Below are positions 1 to 8,005 of a stretch of 64,000 nt of DNA, piece by piece. Source of the DNA: Paenibacillus sp. sptzw28 (lineage in GTDB: Bacteria > Bacillota > Bacilli > Paenibacillales > Paenibacillaceae). The stretch covers positions 5,499,501-5,563,500 of the forward strand of contig NZ_CP080545.1 of assembly GCF_019550795.1 (NCBI RefSeq). Direction: 5' to 3'. The notes under the pieces were generated by a model. It was given only the letters and a program-made list of their open reading frames with translations. It ran no database searches and had not been told where the DNA came from. Numbering within the stretch: the first letter of the stretch is position 1; each line of letters opens with the position of its first letter. Position numbers and translations under genes: made by a program.

Positions 1-206
1 TAAAGCGTGTATCATCCTCAGCTACTCCAGATCCAAAGACTTCTCCCGTACAGTTTGTACCTCTTGCCACTGTAGATCCACCTGGCAGCGTTTCTCCTGC
101 TCCTTCTCTAATCCTTCATATCGGTGAAGCCAGTATCGAGCTTCATTCCGGCTTTGACCCCATGCTTTTGCGCGAAGTGATTCACGCGCTTACTTCACCA
201 TGCTGA
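1..206 (+). CDS. tnpA: IS66 accessory protein TnpA, C-terminal part
   Basis: An open frame enters the window and reads to TGA at 204-206. Its end contains the stretch IELHSGFDPMLLREVIHAL, which I recognise as the typical C-terminus of the small IS66 TnpA accessory protein (HTH-containing, needed with TnpB for transposition in several IS66 elements). The stop codon overlaps the tnpB start (ATG at 200), so the two are probably translationally coupled. Only about 67 residues are visible and the DNA-binding N-terminus lies outside the window. Confidence 0.75.
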   Translation, partial: KRVSSSATPDPKTSPVQFVPLATVDPPGSVSPAPSLILHIGEASIELHSGFDPMLLREVIHALTSPC

Positions 207-553
207 CCTTTCCAAGCAATCAGCGTGTGTTTCTTGCTTGTGGTTCCACCGATCTGCGCAAGTCGATCGACGGACTTGCTGCCATCGTTCAGGAAAGCTT
301 TGGTCTGAATCCGTTCTACTCCGGCTTATTCGTATTCTGTAACCGGGCATGCAACAAGCTCAAAATTCTATATTGGGATCACAATGGGTTCTGGCTTTAC
401 TATCGCCGCCTAGAACGTGGCAGATTTCAATGGCCTACAGGCAAGGAAGAAGTAGTAGCCATTTCCAGCAGGGAGCTTCGCTGGCTGCTGGATGGTCTTT
501 CACTTAGCCAGCGGCAAGCCCATCCCAAGGTTAATGCCGTTACCGTCATTTAG
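200..553 (+). CDS. tnpB: IS66 accessory protein TnpB (Orf2 type)
   Basis: This 117-residue protein has the family hallmarks: an N-terminal segment with CGSTDLRKSIDGLAAIVQ, a middle NKLKILYWDHNGFWLYYRRL, and a C-terminal ELRWLLDGL. TnpB has no known catalytic activity of its own but is required for transposition of IS66-type elements. It starts inside the end of tnpA and precedes the tnpC reading frame by 70 bp. Length and sequence look intact. Confidence is high for family and moderate for activity, given the broken neighbour. Confidence 0.93.
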   Translation: MLTFPSNQRVFLACGSTDLRKSIDGLAAIVQESFGLNPFYSGLFVFCNRACNKLKILYWDHNGFWLYYRRLERGRFQWPTGKEEVVAISSRELRWLLDGLSLSQRQAHPKVNAVTVI

Positions 554-623
554 ACACATCTTTGTAATCATTTCGTCATAGGCCCTTACAGGGATTGGGT
601 TTTTTCTATCTAATGAGTAAAGT

Positions 624-2176
624 ATGGAAAAACATGCAGATACGCCAACCATCGAATCCCTACAACAACAAATCATCGAACTATCGGCCAAGCTCAAATG
701 GTACGAAGAGCAGTTCCGCTTAGCGCAGAAGAAGCGTTTCGGTGCTTCCAGTGAGCAGACGCATCCGGATCAATTAGAACTCCCGTTGTTCAACGAAGCC
801 GAAATGATTGCAGCACCTGCTGGTGAAGAGCCGCGGTCTGAACAAATTACCTACGAGCGGCGCAAATCATCCGGCAAGCGAACAGAGGATCTCTCCAAGC
901 TTCCAGTAGAAACAATCACCTATTCACTGGAGGAAGGCGAGCAAGTATGTGCGTGCTGCGGTGGGTTCCTTCACGAGATGAGTACAGAGACGCGCAATAA
1001 AATTGCCGTTGTACCGCCACAAGTGAAGGTCATCCGTCACGAGCGAAATGTGTATGCCTGCCGTCATTGTGAACGTGAAGATATTGAAACCCCGATCGTC
1101 ACAGCTGCGATGCCAAAACCTGTTTATCCGGGAAGTTTGGCATCACCGTCGAGCATGGCTTACGTTATGAGCCAGAAATACGTCGACGCTTGCCGTTATA
1201 CCGGCAAGAGCAGCATTTCGCGCGTCTTGGATACACGTTATCTCGTCAGACGATGGCGAATTGGATGATCTATGGTGCACAGAAATGGCTCATGCCATTG
1301 GTCTCCGTGATGAAAGCTTATCTGCTAAGGCAGGATGTGCTTCATGCAGATGAGACGACACTGCAGGTGCTGCGTGAGCCTGGGAAGTCTGCTCAATCGT
1401 CCTCGTATTTGTGGCTGTATCGCACCGGACGCGGTGTAGCGCCGGCGGTCATCTACGATTACCAGAAGACACGTGGCGGCGAGCATCCACAAATCTTCTT
1501 ATCCGGGTTCAAAGGTTACCTGCATGTCGATGGTTATGCGGGCTATCATAAGGTTCCTTGTGTGACTCTTGTGGGGTGCTGGGCACATGCGCGGCGTAAA
1601 TACGATGAAGCGTTGAAAGCAGCCCCGTCAGCGACGAGAGGTAACAAGGATTCGGTAGCTAGTCAAGGACTGGCTTACTGCAATGCTCTCTTCAATATTG
1701 AACGCGAGCTGAAGGATGCTTCGCCAGAAGAACGATATGCCGAGCGAAAGAAGCGAAGCCTTCCGATCCTGGAGGCTTATTCGGTATGGCTCAAGCAACA
1801 GCGCTCTCAAACACTGCCGAAGAGTCTGGTTGGAAAAGCGATTGCTTACAGCCTGAATCAGTGGGAGAAATTGACTGCCTTCCTGAAGGATGGTCGGCTC
1901 GAGATCGATAATAATCGCAGTGAGCGCTCGATCAAGCCATTCGTAATCGGGAGAAAGAACTGGTTATTTGCGAATACGCTTCGCGGCGCGAAGGCAAGTG
2001 CGGCGATCTACAGCGTCATCGAGACGGCGAAGGAAAACGGACTTCTTCCATTTCAATATTTAAAGTACCTGTTCGAGCAGCTTCCGCAGCTTCCGGATTC
2101 ACAAAATCCAGAGGCGCTCGAGCCTTATTTGCCATGGTCATCTATGCTTCCGATTACTTGTCGCGTTATGGGATAG
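624..2176 (+). pseudogene. tnpC: IS66 transposase TnpC, broken by a frameshift
   Basis: Two overlapping frames together make one IS66 transposase of about 515 residues. The first (624-1268) carries the N-terminal coiled coil, the basic linker and the zinc-finger-like CACCGG and CRHCE cysteine pairs. The second (to 2176) carries the DDE catalytic part, including HADETTLQV, HVDGYAGYH, GCWAHARRK and the terminal NRSERSIKPFVIGRKNWLF. The switch is near 1186-1190. Restoring one base there would give the usual VDGLPLYRQEQ, so this is most simply a one-base deletion. Programmed frameshifting is not known for TnpC, and I see no slippery sequence. Confidence 0.88.
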
Positions 2177-2200
2177 TTATCGCAAAACTTTTGGTCTTAG

Positions 2201-2371
2201 ATGGAGATGGAGCTAGTTGTACGTGATGGGACGCTTACTCAAGTACCGCCAAAAGTTGTCTATGAAATGAGTGAATTTGGAATGACGCTGAAATCAATAT
2301 TTGACCAATTGGACGAGTGGGGTGAGCTATATATCAATCAGCGTAAATGGAAGTCCTCCTGTTCCGAATGA
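2201..2371 (+). pseudogene. C-terminal remnant of a HxlR-family regulator
   Basis: The frame ending at TGA 2369-2371 reads QVPPKVVYEMSEFGMTLKSI followed by LDEWGELY. This is the C-terminal winged-helix signature of HxlR-type transcription factors (PPKVEY-S-TE-G ... WG). The N-terminal half, with the recognition helix, is missing. The remnant abuts the right end of the IS66 element, which suggests the insertion or an adjacent deletion removed it. Residues before QVPP may belong to either the element or the regulator. It is not expected to function. Confidence 0.65.
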
Positions 2372-2479
2372 GGAGATGACACTTATTACTGGAACTTCCA
2401 AATGGTAAACTCGTATTCAGGAATATGTGGATTCAATTTGTATTTGCAGGCTGGAGCATTAGCAAGGAGGTACATAAAA

Positions 2480-2836
2480 GTGAAAATAGGTGAGTTATCC
2501 CGATTGACCACCGTCAGCATTCGTTCCATCCGGCATTACGAAAAAAAAGGGCTATTGCAAGCAGATAGGCTAGAGAACGATTATCGGAGTTTCGCCGAGT
2601 CTGCCGTCGATCGAGTCATGGCCATCCAGTTATATTTAAAGCTCGGGTTGACGGCAGATGAAATTGGTCAGCTGTTCAAGGATGAGATCGCAAACCCTGA
2701 CGATTACGAGTATTGCGAAGCAATGCTGGCCATGTACGAAGAGAAGCTGTCTCAAGTTGATCGTCAGATCGCGGCGCTTCAACATTTGAAGAGAGTGTTG
2801 AAACGTCAAATCTCTCTGACGTTGTCTAAAAAATAA
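2480..2836 (+). CDS. MerR-family transcriptional regulator
   Basis: This 118-residue protein opens with KIGELSRLTTVSIRSIRHYE, the MerR winged-helix signature, followed by the wing (KKGLLQADRLENDYRSF). A C-terminal coiled-coil dimerisation helix (about residues 80-115) ends the protein. No cysteine-rich metal-binding end is present, so it belongs with the stress and small-molecule MerR types. GTG at 2480 is chosen because AAGGAGG lies nine bases upstream; an upstream ATG at 2402 would add a non-conserved leader. A terminator follows, then a promoter with a MerR-type long spacer ahead of two oxidoreductase genes that are its likely targets. Confidence 0.9.
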   Translation: MKIGELSRLTTVSIRSIRHYEKKGLLQADRLENDYRSFAESAVDRVMAIQLYLKLGLTADEIGQLFKDEIANPDDYEYCEAMLAMYEEKLSQVDRQIAALQHLKRVLKRQISLTLSKK

Positions 2837-2854
2837 CATTTATTCACAGCTAGG

Positions 2855-2892
2855 CCATGGAGCATCGTCATTTGCTCTGTGGTCGTTTTTTT
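2855..2892 (+). terminator. Intrinsic terminator after the MerR gene
   Basis: CCATGGAGCA at 2855-2864 pairs with TGCTCTGTGG at 2873-2882 (8 of 10 positions), with an eight-base loop and a T run at 2886-2892. It separates the regulator from the promoter just downstream. Confidence 0.65.
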
Positions 2893-2908
2893 ATTCCTGC
2901 GGCACCTC

Positions 2909-2940
2909 TTGACCCTTACACTAGTGTAATACTTTAGAAT
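2909..2940 (+). promoter_or_regulatory. MerR-type promoter and operator
   Basis: A TTGACC -35 box (2909-2914) and a TAGAAT -10 box (2935-2940) are separated by 20 bp, longer than the usual 17 bp. The perfect 14-bp palindrome TTACACTAGTGTAA (2916-2929) fills most of the spacer. An overlong spacer holding a dyad is the classical layout for MerR-family activators, which untwist the DNA to align the boxes. The site lies 66 bp upstream of the first imine-reductase-like gene and 72 bp after the MerR stop. Confidence 0.7.
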
Positions 2941-3006
2941 GAGGTTCGAACACGCAGAGAAGCGTTTTCGGTTCAAATTAACTAACTTATTGGGGAGGTT
3001 TTTCAA

Positions 3007-3966
3007 TTGGAGAAGAAAGATCAAAGTAAGGTAGGGAAATATTTGAATGACAACTCTACCGTTACTGGAGATAAGGTGATGGACATGGATCGCTTATCAG
3101 TATCAGTCATCGGCTTGGGCAACATGGGATCAGCGCTGGCCGAAGCATTCGTCAAAGCGGGACATAAGACAACCGTTTGGAACCGCAGCGCCGCGAAAGC
3201 TGCTCCCCTCGTTGCCATGGATGCGGTACACGCGGATACGATCGAGGACGCAATCTCGGCAAGCCCATTAATTATAACATGTCTTACCACTTATGATGCC
3301 ACGATTCAGGCAATGGAACCGGCTGGAGTTGGACTTGCTGGCCGAACCCTGGTCTCTCTGAACTCCGGTACACCTGCAGGCGCTCGCAAGATGGCCGCGT
3401 GGGCAACTGAACAAGGTGCGAATTTCCTCGACGGAGCAGTCAAAAATGTACCCGCAGCCGTAGGGAAACCGGATACCCTCCTGTACTACAGCGGTAACAA
3501 GGCTACGTTCGACGAACACGTGGAGACGCTCAAGGTGCTAGGCGGCGATACCGTCTACCTTGGAGGCGAACCGGACCTCGCTAAACTTTACGAGTTCGCC
3601 GTGGGAGGCACATTGTTGCCGGCTCTTCTTGGTTTCTTCCAGGGTGCCGCCCTTGTCACGGAACGCGGCCTGAAGGCAAGCTCGCTGGTACCGTATACCA
3701 TTAAATGGCTGGAGATGATCGGATCGGTCCTGCCAAGTTTTGCGGAGGAGATCGATACTGGTGATTATACCAAGCCAGCCTCCTCTGTCGGCATCTTCCA
3801 TGAGACTATCGAATACGACCTTGAGGTTGGTGAGGAGGCAAACATTGACGTTACTTGGCACGCCCCCATGCATGATCTGCTTAGGCGAGCGGTAGCGACA
3901 GGTCACCGGGACCACAGCATCTCATCACTGGTTGAGATACTCAGGAAATCGCAACGGGTGGAATAA
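3007..3966 (+). CDS. NAD(P)-binding imine reductase / beta-hydroxyacid dehydrogenase-like protein 1
   Basis: This 319-residue protein has an N-terminal Rossmann fold (VSVIGLGNMGSALAEAF, then VWNRS, whose Arg suggests NADPH). It has the all-helical C-terminal domain typical of 3-hydroxyisobutyrate dehydrogenases and imine reductases. TTG at 3007 is chosen because GGGGAGG sits eight bases upstream; an ATG at 3079 is the alternative. At the position where imine reductases usually carry a catalytic Asp or Tyr I read Glu (AKLYEFA), and the preceding Lys is the position of the catalytic Lys in hydroxyacid dehydrogenases. The real substrate is therefore open. It is first in a probable two-gene unit under the MerR-type promoter. 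Confidence 0.82.
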   Translation: MEKKDQSKVGKYLNDNSTVTGDKVMDMDRLSVSVIGLGNMGSALAEAFVKAGHKTTVWNRSAAKAAPLVAMDAVHADTIEDAISASPLIITCLTTYDATIQAMEPAGVGLAGRTLVSLNSGTPAGARKMAAWATEQGANFLDGAVKNVPAAVGKPDTLLYYSGNKATFDEHVETLKVLGGDTVYLGGEPDLAKLYEFAVGGTLLPALLGFFQGAALVTERGLKASSLVPYTIKWLEMIGSVLPSFAEEIDTGDYTKPASSVGIFHETIEYDLEVGEEANIDVTWHAPMHDLLRRAVATGHRDHSISSLVEILRKSQRVE

Positions 3967-4024
3967 GAATTATGATATGGTATTTATCACCATGCCGATT
4001 TATCAAGCTGAAGGGAGTTTCTCC

Positions 4025-4966
4025 ATGAATAGTAGTAACCAAAGTGAGAAATTAAACAAAGACTCAATTGATGATACTAAAGAAGCTGGGAACCGCTCAC
4101 CGGTCACAATCATCGGGTTAGGTCCCATGGGCAAGGCGATGGTTAGCGCTTTCTTGAATCGCGGTTACGAGGTTACCGTGTGGAACCGAACTTCAAGCAA
4201 AGCAGACGAGCTCGTGACAAATGGCGCCATTAGGGCATCTACTATCAGCGAGGCGCTTGCCCCCAACGAATTGGTCATCCTCAGCTTAACGGACTATGAT
4301 GCAATGTACGCTATATTCGAATCGGTCTCGGAGAAACTAACCGGCAAAGTTATTGTCAACCTGAGCTCAGATACCCCGGAGAAAGCCCGCGAAGCAGCAA
4401 AATGGTTAACCGGACGCGGAGCCTGGCATCTCACCGGTGGCGTGTTGGCCTCACCTTCAGAAATCGGTAATGGGGAGTCTACTACACTCTATAGTGGTCC
4501 AAGTGACATCTTCGAAGCTCATAGGAAGGCACTTGAGGTGCTAACAGGCACTGATTATAAGGGCGAAGACCCAGGACTTGCTATGTTGTTTTACCAGACT
4601 CAGATAGATGTCTTCTGGACTTCAATGCTCAGCTACCTTCATGCCCTTGCGGTGGCGCGAGCGAATGGCATCACAGCTGAACAGTTCCTGCCATACGTTT
4701 CAAAAATCCTATTCACGATGCCTAATTTACTTGAGTTCTACACCCCCCGTATCGACACAGGAATGTACCATGGTGACGTTGAAAAACTAGCTATGGGTTT
4801 AGCAAGCATCAAGCACGTCGTTCATACCTCCAAAGAAGCCGGTGTTGATCCTTCTCTACCCGCAGCCGTCCTAGATGTATTCGAGCGTGGTATTGCGAGT
4901 GGTCATGCCGATGATAGCTTCACCAGCCTTATTGAACTCTTCGAGAAGTCCGGTGACCGTCCGTAA
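4025..4966 (+). CDS. NAD(P)-binding imine reductase-like protein 2
   Basis: This 313-residue paralogue of the preceding gene has a Rossmann motif (VTIIGLGPMGKAMVSAF), NADPH-type VWNRTSSKA and the helical dimerisation domain. The putative catalytic position is Tyr (AMLFYQTQ), as in the Tyr-type imine reductases, and the hydroxyacid-dehydrogenase Lys is replaced by Met. GLGPMG followed by AMV is close to the imine reductase signature, so an imine reductase role is likelier here than for the upstream paralogue. ATG 4025 follows GAAGGGAG by seven bases. The gene starts 58 bp after its neighbour with no terminator between, so co-transcription is expected. Confidence 0.83.
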   Translation: MNSSNQSEKLNKDSIDDTKEAGNRSPVTIIGLGPMGKAMVSAFLNRGYEVTVWNRTSSKADELVTNGAIRASTISEALAPNELVILSLTDYDAMYAIFESVSEKLTGKVIVNLSSDTPEKAREAAKWLTGRGAWHLTGGVLASPSEIGNGESTTLYSGPSDIFEAHRKALEVLTGTDYKGEDPGLAMLFYQTQIDVFWTSMLSYLHALAVARANGITAEQFLPYVSKILFTMPNLLEFYTPRIDTGMYHGDVEKLAMGLASIKHVVHTSKEAGVDPSLPAAVLDVFERGIASGHADDSFTSLIELFEKSGDRP

Positions 4967-5042
4967 AAATAGGACATTCCTTGTAGGATTCAGAAAGGCT
5001 GACGATATATTTTGCAGACAGAGAAATAAAACTAACTTAGGG

Positions 5043-5074
5043 GCACTCATTCGTATACAGAATGGGTGCTTTGT
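5043..5074 (+). terminator. Probable terminator after the reductase pair
   Basis: GCACTCATTC (5043-5052) pairs with GAATGGGTGC (5060-5069) in 9 of 10 positions around a seven-base loop. A short, imperfect T-rich tail follows, so termination may be partial. Confidence 0.5.
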
Positions 5075-5361
5075 ATTTGCGTCAGGACTGTAATCAAAGG
5101 AATCGATAGCGTCCCGCTCAAGACATTCGATGATTCCGGAAGCATTGGTCCACCGTTTCAATCGGCCTGCGAAAGACTCAGAATTTCTTTTATTAAGTAT
5201 TGCAGTCGAACTAAATATATCTTAATATGAAAATAATTAATGTTTATATAATCTAATTAATGAATTCATTATCAAAAGGCGTCCACCAGCACAAGGCTAC
5301 GAATTTTGCGCAGCGATCTTCAGAAGCGAAGTATACAAAATTATTGGAGGGGTCACAAATA

Positions 5362-5544
5362 ATGCAAGCATATTTATTTGTACACTTTAAGGAAAAGAGA
5401 ACACCGGATGGTGAACAGGTTTACTTCGGAATTAGTAAGGATGGATTTAATTAGGAAGAAGTTAATGGTGGAAATCCTGTTCTATGGAGTTATTATGGCG
5501 ATAAGGGCGTCAGAGATTTTACGATTACGTTTGTTCTGAATTAA
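5362..5544 (+). pseudogene. Fragment of a GH43-type glycoside hydrolase with an internal stop
   Basis: From ATG 5362 (GGAGGGG ten bases upstream) the frame reads a start resembling intracellular GH43 arabinofuranosidase/xylosidase-like proteins. After QVYFGISKDGFN comes TAG at 5452-5454. The same frame then continues with EEVNGGNPVLWSYYGDKGVR and stops at 5542-5544. The stop sits where family members have Trp (SxDGxxW), so a TGG to TAG change is the simplest explanation. The downstream catalytic domain is absent, leaving about 60 residues. It is a dead remnant. The assignment rests on my memory of the family's N-terminus. Confidence 0.6.
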
Positions 5545-5689
5545 ACATGGATGCACTGCGCAGGCACTTATCGGTACCTATATAACTATTTGGTGTTAAT
5601 AGCACATTAAAGTGCGTACTTTCCAATTCTGCCATCTTACTCTAAAGTTTGATTCGAGGCTGAAATCAAACCATTTAGGGAGGATTCAT

Positions 5690-6439
5690 ATGAACAAGTA
5701 TGCTGGAAAGAAAGCCGTCGTCACAGGTGGTACCCATGGTATGGGGCTCGCGATTGTCAAGGCGCTTTTGGAAGGAGGGGCCGAAGTCGTGTTCACCGGC
5801 CGCAACGAGAAAAAAATCGAAGAGGCTCGGTCATATCTCAAGACAGAGGCGGCGCATGCCGTGCGCTCCGACGCGGCGAACATGGCCGACATTGACGCGC
5901 TCGGTGTCCTCGCCCAGGAGAAGCTGGGCCGCATCGACTACGTTTTTGTCAATCACGGCATCGCAGAAATTAACCTGCTTGAGCAGGTGACCGAGGCATC
6001 CTGGGATCGGCACTTTAATATCAACACCAAAGGCGCGTTCTTCACGATTCAGCGCCTTGCCCCACTAATTAATGACGGTGGTGCGATTGTCTTCACAACG
6101 GTTGCCAATGATAAGATTTTCCCCGGTATAAGCGCATATTCCGGATCTAAGGAAGCAGTAGGAGCTATCGCTCAGGTGCTCGCTTCCGAGTTCCTGACAA
6201 GGAAGATCCGAGTGAATTCCGTTGCCCCCGGCTACATTGATACCCCGACAATGGGCGTTCCAGGCTTGACAGAAGAAGAACGGGCCGAGTTTATGAAGCA
6301 GGGCGACGAGATTACTCCTCTCAAGAGGCACGGCTCGGTCGAGGAAGTCGCTGCAGCCGCCCTGTTCCTGGCCGCCGATGCGACCTTCACCACCGGTGTC
6401 GAGTTTCCTGTTGACGGTGGATTTGCACAAGGCCTATAG
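5690..6439 (+). CDS. Short-chain dehydrogenase/reductase (SDR)
   Basis: This 249-residue classical SDR has the cofactor motif TGGTHGMG near residue 14, the structural VNHG in place of NNAG, the catalytic YSGSK and the C-terminal VDGGFAQGL. The residue 13 before the catalytic Tyr, usually Ser, is Thr, which is tolerated in some members. FTGRN after the second strand suggests NADP(H). ATG 5690 follows AGGGAGG by six bases. It stands alone between the GH43 remnant and a strong terminator. The substrate cannot be read from sequence; such SDRs often occur beside MerR or HxlR regulators in Bacillota. Confidence 0.9.
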   Translation: MNKYAGKKAVVTGGTHGMGLAIVKALLEGGAEVVFTGRNEKKIEEARSYLKTEAAHAVRSDAANMADIDALGVLAQEKLGRIDYVFVNHGIAEINLLEQVTEASWDRHFNINTKGAFFTIQRLAPLINDGGAIVFTTVANDKIFPGISAYSGSKEAVGAIAQVLASEFLTRKIRVNSVAPGYIDTPTMGVPGLTEEERAEFMKQGDEITPLKRHGSVEEVAAAALFLAADATFTTGVEFPVDGGFAQGL

Positions 6440-6498
6440 TAACATCAAGCTCCGTTTTGGACGAAGCTTGCAGAAAGAGCCGAGTGTCAAAAAACTAC

Positions 6499-6541
6499 AA
6501 AGGAGCGAACCTTCTTAAATACGAAGGTTCGCTCCTTTTTC
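6499..6541 (+). terminator. Strong intrinsic terminator after the SDR gene
   Basis: A 16-bp perfect stem (left arm ending GAGCGAACCTTC at 6514, right arm GAAGGTTCGCTC from 6523) closes an eight-base loop and runs into a T tract. The A tract on its left makes it usable in both directions. Confidence 0.9.
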
Positions 6542-6645
6542 TATACACGGGTAGAACCAACACTTGACGGATTCATACGCTTTTAAGCTCCCTTATGAGA
6601 GCCAGTTGGGCGGCATGTAACTCCACATCATCGTCATCCGTTAGG

Positions 6646-6653
6646 TGAATTAT
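6646..6653. repeat. Target site duplication, left copy (IS256 copy 1)
   Basis: TGAATTAT at 6646-6653 recurs at 8006-8013, directly flanking the element. The 8-bp length is typical of IS256-family transposition. Confidence 0.92.
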
Positions 6654-8005
6654 GAGTCTGTAAAATAGATTGTGTAAACTCCTAAACCCATTACAATGGA
6701 AGTAGAAGAAAGGTTGGGGAGAACACATGGGATTATGGACGAAGCAGCAACTCCGGCAGTTCATCAAGGAGAATAAGTTGGTCTCTGCGCAGGATGCACA
6801 AAATGCGTTGAAAGAGCTGTTTGCCGAAACGCTGCAGGAGATGCTGGAAGCCGAGATGGATGAACATCTGGGCTATGAGAAGCACGATATGCAGAACAAA
6901 CAGACAACCAACAGTCGTAATGGCAAGAGTAAGAAAACCATCGTAAGTGAGTATGGTGATCAGGAGATCGCCGTTCCCCGTGACCGGCAAGGGGAATTTG
7001 AACCCCCTCGTGGTGAAGAAGCACCAGTCTAATGTGACCGGCATTGAAGACCAGATTATCGCCCTCTATGCCAAAGGTGTCAGCACGCGTGAGATTCAGG
7101 ATCACCTGCAAAATCTGTATGGGATCGAGGTCTCTCCCACCTTTATTTCTAACGTGACCAACAAGATCATTCCCTTGATTAAAGAATGGCAGAACCGGCC
7201 GCTCCAAGGCGTGTACGCGGTTGTCTTCCTGGATGCCATACACTTCAAGGTGAAGCAAGATGGCGCTATTGTAAACAAAGCCGCCTACATGGTAATCGGC
7301 ATCGACCTGGATGGCAACAAGGATGTACTGGGCATGTGGATTGGTGAGCATGAATCCGCCAAGTTCTGGCTTAATGTTCTAAACGACCTGAAGAACCGGG
7401 GCGTGCATGATATCCTTATCATCTGTGTCGATAATCTGACCGGTTTCAGCCAAGCCATTCAGGCTTGTTACGCGAAAACGGATATTCAGAAGTGTATCAT
7501 CCACCAGATCCGCAACTCCACCCGTTACGTCTCTTACAAGGATCTAAAGAAGGTAACAGCTGACCTGAAGCCGATTTACAAAGCAGCGACGGAAGAAATG
7601 GCACTCGTCGAACTCGATCGCTTCGAGGAAACCTGGGGGAATAAGTACCCGCTCATCATTCGCTCTTGGCGCAATAACTGGGATGAGCTGGCCACCTTCT
7701 TCAAGTACCCACCCGAAATCCGCAAGCTCATTTACACCACCAACATCATCGAGAGTTACCACCGCCAACTTCGCAAAGTGACGAAGGGAAAAAGCATCTT
7801 CCCGACGGATGAATCCTTGTTGAAAATGCTTTATCTGGCCACCATGGATGTTACGCGTAAATGGACAGGCCGCGTTCAAAACTGGGGTCAAATGCTGCTG
7901 CAGCTCTCCGTTTTCTATCCGGACCGCATCGGACAGCATCTGCGATAAAATTTCCCCCTCGGGGGAAAGCACGAAAAGAGTTTACACAAAAGATTTGACA
8001 GACCC
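6654..8005 (+). mobile_element. IS256-family insertion sequence, copy 1 (1352 bp)
   Basis: The element is bounded by imperfect 28-bp inverted repeats. The left begins GAGTCTGTAAAATAGATTGT and the right, read inward, begins GGGTCTGTCAAATCTTTTGT; both end in GTAAACTC. It is flanked by an 8-bp duplication (TGAATTAT). It is nearly identical to the copy at 16564-17914, which is 1 bp shorter, but its transposase is frameshifted. It could still be mobilised in trans by the intact copy because both ends are preserved. Confidence 0.95.
6727..7948 (+). pseudogene. IS256-family transposase, frameshifted
   Basis: The frame from ATG 6727 (GGGGAG upstream) matches the intact copy until GEFEP, then shifts. 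At about 7003-7008 this copy has an extra C (GAACCCCCTCG against GAACCCCTGG). The remaining frame to 7948 restores the mutator-type DDE transposase with VVFLDAIHFKV, CVDNLTGFSQAI, KCIIHQIRNS and the terminal IESYHRQLRKVTKGKSIF region. The protein would be 406 residues if repaired. The insertion separates the N-terminal DNA-binding part from the catalytic core, so no active enzyme is expected. Confidence 0.93.

Larger units (their letters stand above)
1..2238 (+). mobile_element. IS66-family insertion element, left end outside the window
   Basis: The three IS66 genes follow one another in the usual order: the tail of tnpA, tnpB, and a frameshifted tnpC. The left terminus is not in the window. 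The right terminus is uncertain. The octamer ACGCTTAC at 2231-2238 is the complement of the GTAAGCG-type end common in this family, and it lies where homology to a HxlR regulator begins, so I place the end there provisionally. Because tnpC is broken, the element is probably not autonomous. Confidence 0.75.

Noticed and set aside
1628..1810. Small minus-strand frame within tnpC
   Set aside because: It is antisense to a recognisable transposase and has no start signals.
4871..5161. A 96-residue minus-strand gene overlapping the end of the second reductase
   Set aside because: It mostly lies antisense to the reductase and its terminator and has no ribosome site.
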